A stretch of DNA of 64,000 nt, from NCBI RefSeq assembly GCF_029852145.1, contig NC_079977.1:4053879-4117878 (forward strand), in the 5' to 3' direction. Each line of letters begins with the position of its first letter. The stretch's first letter is position 1. A program made the translations under genes and the position numbers. Under the pieces are notes generated by a model that saw nothing but the letters and a program-made list of their open reading frames with translations, had not been told where the DNA came from and searched no databases. Origin of the DNA: Microplitis mediator. Taxonomy: Eukaryota; Arthropoda; Insecta; Hymenoptera; Braconidae. Positions 57,126 through 64,000 of the stretch are shown here, piece by piece.

Positions 57126-60100
57126 AGTCGCGCGTTTAAACTCAACTCAGTATCGTTTCGCTCTTCAAATCGACCACATCGGTTCTTGTATTCATTAATT
57201 TACCGGTAGTTTTAATTATCAAATAATTAAAAAGAAAAGTATTAATTGTATTTTTTAATTAACAATTTTTTATCACTAATAAATAAATGATTTTATTTAT
57301 TTATTGAAAAATGTGTAAATTTTTGTGAAAAGTGAAATTTTTTGAATTCAATTTATTGTGAATTTTAATTATTTTTATAGACAATTTAAAGGTATCGTTA
57401 ATTTATTTTATTGTTAATTTTTAATACACAAGGGGAATAAATTTTTTTTATTCATAATTTTTACCCGGGTAAAAAAAATTTGTTTAAAAATTCAAAAAAA
57501 AGTTCGATATCCAGAACTCCAAGTCAACTTTTGTCGAACTTTTAAAATTTTTATTGTAAAAAATTGAGTTGATTTTGAACTTTACGTCAAGAAATTTTGA
57601 AACAGGATAATTTTTTTGAAAAATAATTTTCAAAATGTATTTTTATTAATTTTTTCCCTCGTTCAAAAATCGTTTGATTTAAAATTTGGTCATATGAAAT
57701 TCAAAATTAACTACAAAAAATTCAAAAATTTCTCCGTCTCAAATTTAAAAGTTTTCACGTTCAAATTTTTTTGAAATTTTTTTACACAAATAAAATTCAC
57801 GATTTTTGGGCCGGTTTTAGACAACGAAATTTTGTTCAAATTCAATAAATTTTTACTTTTGAAAAAAAAATTCATTGATGTGAGTGACAAAAAAAATAAA
57901 ATGAATAGACCGAAAAAAAAAATGAATTTAATTAAAAAATAACGAATTTACTGTTGGATTTAAATTGAGTTGCCTAACAATCGATATTATTCTTCTTATC
58001 GTTGCGACATCAATTTTAATTCCTTACGCATACTCAGTACTTCACAATAATCCTTTATATATTATATATATATACTTTATATACATATATATGTGCATCA
58101 AATCATGATCATGAACGATTTCGTGTTAATCCTGAGGGTCATTGAAGAAAACATAAAAAATTTATTAACGTGACTATTTTTTATAATCTTTTTGTTATAT
58201 TTTACCTGAGATATTTTTAATTGATAACGTATTTGCTGACATAATAATATTTTCATTTTTATTATGATTTTCATCCGGTCTTAGAGAACAGGAAGAGATA
58301 CGGCTGCGATTCGAATTGATTGATAAATAAAACTTTTGTTCTTAATTTTAATCGTAGATCTTTTGATTTAGATTCAGATTTTTGAAATTCGCGGTATTTT
58401 TTATATTATTTTTACTGAGAAGGAAAAATGTTATTTGATATTTGTCTTAACACTTTTAATTTTAATTGACAACGGAAATGGGAATTTGTAAAAAAAATTA
58501 TCTTTTGACATAATGAATAAATTAAGAAAAGGTTTTAAATTATTCAATTTTTTGCTTTTAGTGGTTCGATAATTTGTTTTTCTTGAATTTATTATAAAAT
58601 TCCATTAGAAAGAGTCTAAAATATCATATATTTAGTATATATATATATATATAAAATTTTTACCCAAAACTTACAAATTTTTAAATTTCCCGCGAAATAA
58701 ATTCAAATTTAAAATAAAGAATTTTAAGTTTCAGTTCAATTTCTAAAAATTTAATTTTCTACAGATCGAAGTTGAAAATTTGGTTAAAAAAATTAAAAAA
58801 CAAAAATATTAGAAAAAATTCTTGTTTTTTTTTTTCTACAAAATTTATAAACGAACGGTCAAATGTTTTTCAAAAAAACTCAAATTTTAAATTCCCATCG
58901 ATTCTTAGATTTATTATAAAATTCCATTAGAAAGAGTCTGAAATATCATATATTTAGTATATATATATATATAAAAAATTTCAAGAACAAATATAAATTT
59001 TGACCCAAAACTTTACAAATTAAAAAAAATTACAAATTTTTAAATTTCCCACGAAAAAAATTCAAATTTAAAATAAAGCAAAATTTTAAGTTTCAGTTCA
59101 ATTTTTAAAAATTTAAATTTCTACAGATCGAAATTCAAAATTTGGTTAAAAAAAATTCAAAAACAAAAATATTAGAAAAAATTCTTGTTTTTTTTTCTCC
59201 AAAATTTATGAACGGTCAAATATTTTTCAAAGAAAATTTCAAATTCCCATCAATTCTTCATACGCTCAATTATAAAATCTTTTCTTACTAAAAATTTATA
59301 TTTTTTGTCCAAAATTTCCAAAATTTCGTCTACTAAAATCTAATTTTTTCCTCCAATTACGCAGAAGTTAAAAAAAATTGCATTTAAAAAAAAAACATTT
59401 TACACACAAAAGACGCGATCACGTGCCCACCGGTCACTACTTTCTTCAGACATAAAAAAAAATGAAAGATAATTTTTTACATATTCGAATCTTTAGAACA
59501 TAAAATAAAGTTCTTACACAATAAGCCTACAACTTTTACTTTCAAAAATACTTCCGTTAAAATTCAAACAAAAAACCTAAATTGTTTCTTGCTTCAAATA
59601 AATTTATATAAAATAATTAAATTACCTATGACCTAATTAATGAATTTCCATAAATTATGACCGTTGGCCTAAATCCCTAATAAAAAAAAATATTTGATGT
59701 CAATGATTGAATTAATTTATAATTTTTCTTCACAGTAATTTTTTTTTTATTGAGTTATATTTTATATTTGCATAAGATTGCAAAATAAAAAAAGGATAAA
59801 ATTCAATATGTAGTTTTTTGTAATAAAAATATAAATTGTACGCGATCGAAGAATTAAATGTTTGCTTTGGGTTGCTTGCTAAATCATGACAAGGCTGCCC
59901 AGATTTCTCTAGTTATTTAAACGTAAATATATAAAAAAATGTATATATATTATATGTGATATTACATGGACGTTTAAATCGTAATATTACATACTGAGTA
60001 AATTTAACATTCACCATAAGTATAAGTGCGTGTCAATAAGTAGTGAGCATTTACAATGCCTGGACATACATTTAATTCATGTTCACATATATGTATATAT

Positions 60101-60359
60101 ATATCTTTTATAATATTTACTGAGTAATATTATCTATTGTTGTGAAAACATTATCGTTTAGACGGTGACAAAACTCGATGTTTTAATTTTGTCACCGTCT
60201 TTTAACTGATGTATAAACACTTATTAATCATTGTCCAGATGTTTAACACGTCATTATTTATATTGTTATTTAAATATAAATAGACAAACTTTCACTAGTA
60301 ATTATCTATACAAAATCATTTTATTTTATCATGATTTTTTTTTTCTTGTACAAATTTTA

Positions 60360-61520
60360 GTCTGATTAAAAATAAGTTTTGTTTATTTGAATTTTTTATT
60401 TTTATTTGAAAGTAATTTAGATCTGGTTTGGGTTCAAAAGAAATTTTTTGAATATTTTTAAAATTCCCGGGTCAAAAATAAAACTTGATTTAGACTTGGT
60501 TTATCAAGGCGAAATTTGGAGCCGTTTGTCATGATGAAAAAAGTTCAAAAAGTTAAAAAAAATTTGATTTCAGTCGAAAAAGTCGAGATATCAAAAAATT
60601 ATCGGCAAATCGATAACTTCAAAAGATAATAAAGTGAAGCGAGCCTAAATCAAGTTTTATTTTTGACCCGGTTATATATATGTATATTATTTTATATAGA
60701 CTTGGAAAGTCCAAAAAATTTGAATCTGATTATAAATAAATTTTATTCATTTGAATTTATTATTTTTTATTTGACAGTAATTTCGATCTCGTTTGGGTTT
60801 AAAAGAAATTTTTGGAATTCTTAGACTTGGAAAGTTAAAAAATTAGTCTAATGTAATATAATTTCTGTTAATTTGAATTTATTAATTTTTATTTGAATGT
60901 AATTTTGATTGCATTTGGGTTCAAAAGAAATTTTTTCAATATTTTGGAAGTTTATAGACTCGCAAATTCAAAAAAAAATTTATAGTCTGAATAAAAATAA
61001 TTTTTGTTAATTTGAATTTATTAATTTTTGTTTGAAAATAATTTAGATCGTGTTTGGATTCAAAAGAAATTTTTTGGATGTTTTTGAAATTTATAGACTT
61101 GGAAATTCAAAAAAAAAACTTATATTCGGGTTAAAAATAATTTCTGTTAATTTGAATTTCTTTTTTGTTATTTGAAAATAATTTAGATCGTGTTTGGGTT
61201 CAAAAGAAATTTTTTGAATATTTTGGAAATTCATAGACTCGGAAATTAAAAAAAAAATTTATAGTCTGATTAAAAATAATTTTTGTTAATTTGAATTTCT
61301 TATTTGTTATTTGAGAGTAATTTAGATCTGGTTTGAGTTTAAAAGAAATCTTTGGAATTCTTAGACTTGGAAAGTTAAACGAAAAATTTTGTTCTGATTA
61401 AAAAGTAAATTTTATTCATTTGAATTCATTATTTTTTATTTGAAAGTATTTCAGATCGGGATCAAAAGAAATATTAAAAGTATTTTTGAAATTTATGGAC
61501 TTGAAAAGTTCAAATAAAAC
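60360..61520. repeat. Tandem repeat, unit about 140 bp
   Basis: Around seven degenerate units, each with GGGTTCAAAAGAAATTTTTT and AGTCTGATTAAAAATAAT and TTGTTAATTTGAATTT. Unit spacing in the best-preserved part is near 138-140 bp. Confidence 0.7.
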
Positions 61521-62361
61521 TTTTTTTGTACGAGTATTATTTTTTCAATAATTAATAAGTTAATTGATCAATCGACATAAAATTTAAATAGGCTGTAAAT
61601 CTTATAAATGTCACCGCAATCATTGAAATTCATTAATTTATTCCGCAGATATTAAGAATTCGTACGTGTACGTGCATAAAAATTTTAAAAAATTCTCATA
61701 ATTTTTCAGACTTCAAATAATTTAAAAAAAAATTCTAAGCCCACAATTTATTATTTGCCTAAAATTAAAGACTCGAATATAAAAATTTATTGAATTAAAA
61801 AGAATACTAACGATCTTTTGATGAAAGAAAAATCGATTGGGATCCAACCATTTGTAGTTTCTCGTAAAAAAATCTCCGTCATGGTCCACCTGCACAAAAC
61901 AACTTGAAAACCGCTTTTGTACCTGTCATTGTCCCGCGAAACCTAAAAAAACGTTTCGGTTGTGAATGAATACGTCAAAGGTCTGTCTTATTTGAAACCT
62001 GACCTTTCTTTTTTATTTAAATTTTTAATTTCACATACCTGCTTAATCAAGATTTAAAATCTTCACATATGAGTAGTAAAACTAAATATAAATTTATTGT
62101 CCGTAAATAAAATAAATCTGTTATATAACTTTCACTTGAAGAACCGGTTTTTATTTCCTCTAACATTTATTTGAATTTGAATTTGAATTATAAATTTAAG
62201 ACAAATAAAAAAAAATTTTTTAATCTAACGAATTCTTCCGGGTCTTAAAATAAAAAATTGTTTATTTATTTTAATTATTATTAGAGTGAGGGAGAGTGGG
62301 CATACTTAAATTTTTGAGGATTCAAAAAATTTTTATTTTTTACGGGCAAAATTTGTACCCG

Positions 62362-63679
62362 CCCGTATAAAAATAACATATATGGTCAAAATATATGTAA
62401 AAATATATGATAAATATCAGAAAATATATGTGGCCAATTCAACTATATTTTCTGATATATTTTTTTTTATATTAAAAAATATAATACTCATCATATACGA
62501 GTCCGTATATATTTAGCATATATAAAATATATATGTCAATCATATACAAAAAAAATATTTTTATCATATATGAAAATATATATTCTTGTCATATATGGAA
62601 ACTATATTTTCATACCCGTATGAAAATATCATATATGGTCAAAATATAAATAAAAATATATGAAAAATATCAGAAAATATATGTGGCCAATTTAACTATA
62701 TTTTTTTTTATATTAAAAAATATAATATTCATCATCTACGAATCCGTATATGTTTAGCATATATAAAATGTATATGTCAATCATATACAAAAAATATATT
62801 TTTGTCATATATGAAAATATATATTCTTGTCATATATGGAAACTATATTTTCATATATGAAAATATCATATATGGTCAAAATATAAATAAAAATATATGA
62901 TAAATATCAGAAAATATATGTGGCCAAATCAACTATATTTTCTGATATATTTTTTTTTATGTTAAAAAATATAATATTAATCACATACGAGTCCGTATAT
63001 GTTTAGCATATATAAAATATATATGACAATCATATACAAAAAATATATTTTTATCATATATGAAAATATATATTCTTGTGATATACGAAAACTATATTTT
63101 TATCATACATAAAAATATATATTTCTATCATATACGAAAAATATATTCTGATCATATATAAAAACATATATTTATATTGTGTATGGAAAAAAAAAAGTTT
63201 CTCATTCGTATGACCAACTCCAATTAAATTAGATCTAAATTTTAATATACTCTTTAAACTGCAGTTAAAATTTTCAAAATTAGTTAATTTGATGCGAATA
63301 TATATACCCATATACATATACATACACCGAATAAAATATATGCTTAAATATAACAAAGAAAATATATGGTGCCATATATAATATAAATTATATGCTACCA
63401 TATATTTCATTTCATATAAAAATTTTATATTTTTTGAATATAAAAGGAAATATATCAATACAATATATTATAAGGTAAATGTAAATGTATATATAGCTTA
63501 ATATAAAAAACATATAAGACATATATGGAATACATATATTTACTACTGTATATAATTTTATATTAAATCGGCCAAAATCTCTGTATGGTTTTTTCAATAT
63601 ACAATATAATATATCATATATATTTTTTTGTTGCAAACATATATGATTTTATATATTTTAACCATATATTGTTTTTTCA
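62362..63679. mobile_element. AT-rich CCCGTATRAAAA element with tandemly repeated left end
   Basis: The 4,524-5,341 family. The left-end block (AACATATATGGTCAAAATAT to CATATACAAAAAATATATTT) is present about three times before the body continues to ACCATATATTGTTTTTTCA. Frames inside are not genes. Confidence 0.7.
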
Positions 63680-63833
63680 CTTTGAATTTTTAAAAAATTT
63701 TAACAAAAAAAATTCAAAATAATGCTCAATTATATTTACAAAAATAATTTTGGAATTTTTCAAAAATTTTACCCCCCCCCCCCCCGATTCATATTTCCCC
63801 CCTATATTGTTATTATTATTATTTTTTTTACAG

Positions 63834-64000
63834 ATGCGTTGTAGTCTAACGTTCGTTGATGATTTTCTCAACCGCGCATTTTACAAAATAGGTCTGTGGG
63901 TTGGCCAAAGACCTGGATACTTTGTAATAATACCGATATTACTAGGTTGCATATGTATAACTGGTTATCAGCGTATTAATTATGAAATCGATCCGGAATA
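63834..64000 (+). CDS. Patched-related / patched domain-containing protein, first coding exon (partial)
   Basis: An ATG directly after a TTTTTTTTACAG acceptor opens a frame to the window edge (55 full codons). The N-terminus MRCSLTFVDDFLNRAFYKIG, then RPGYF, a first membrane segment (about residues 29-46, IIPILLGCICITGY) and RINYEIDPEY matches the start of insect Patched-related (PTR/PTCHD-type) proteins, RND-superfamily transporters with a sterol-sensing domain. The rest lies to the right. Upstream exon(s) are non-coding. The family call is good; the exact orthologue is not settled. Confidence 0.75.
   Translation, partial: MRCSLTFVDDFLNRAFYKIGLWVGQRPGYFVIIPILLGCICITGYQRINYEIDPE

Larger units (their letters stand above)
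57392..63833 (+). other. Presumed first intron of the Patched-related gene
   Basis: Non-coding, AT-rich. It contains a roughly 320-bp direct duplication (58,589-58,910 and 58,911-59,225), the tandem array at 60,360-61,520 and the AT-rich element at 62,362-63,679. It ends in a pyrimidine tract and CAG at 63,833. No other gene seen. Confidence 0.45.

Noticed and set aside
62362..63679. Frames of 70-134 codons, similar to those at 11,640-12,216 and 27,979-28,981
   Set aside because: They follow copies of an AT-rich transposon in either orientation; Tyr/Ile/Lys-rich composition comes from CATATATG repeats.

Overview
The window looks like nuclear DNA of a parasitoid wasp (Hymenoptera, most likely Braconidae). 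Reasons: very AT-rich DNA crowded with small inverted-repeat transposons, spliced genes with GT..AG introns, an insect-type Rif1, an intronless ankyrin protein with a PRANC/F-box-like tail (a combination known from parasitoid wasps and poxviruses), and an expanded secreted RNase T2-like family (RNase T2 genes are, from memory, also known from bracoviruses of braconid wasps). The species call is inference.

Left half (1-30,290): a tandem array on the minus strand of one gene type, four complete copies and one cut by the window edge. Each gene has five exons: signal peptide; RNase T2-like domain 1 (exons 2+3); RNase T2-like domain 2 (exons 4+5). All four complete models splice in frame to secreted proteins of 472-507 residues. 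The family fold is recognisable in both domains, but the catalytic histidines and glutamate are replaced in every copy, so these are probably non-catalytic pseudo-RNases. Promoter, intron 1 and the second half of exon 2 are nearly identical between copies, while the first half of exon 2 varies strongly. This looks like a diversifying family of secreted effectors. A broken Groucho/TLE WD40 fragment lies between copies 4 and 5.

Middle (30,290-46,200): two small inverted-repeat transposons, then Rif1 on the plus strand (five exons, 2,292 residues), with introns packed with foldback transposons, then a tRNA-Val(CAC) on the minus strand.

Right (46,200-64,000): a 1-kb foldback transposon, a palindromic tandem array, a decayed unknown coding remnant, an intact ANK-PRANC-like gene (minus), a run of repeats including about 1 kb of AAT microsatellite, and, at the right edge, the first coding exon of a Patched-related membrane protein (plus), whose probable promoter and non-coding first exon lie near 57.1-57.4 kb.

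Rif1, tRNA-Val and the Patched-related gene are ordinary conserved genes. The pseudo-RNase T2 array and the ANK-PRANC gene are lineage-specific candidates for host-parasitoid interaction. Identifications were made by reading motifs; no database search was run.
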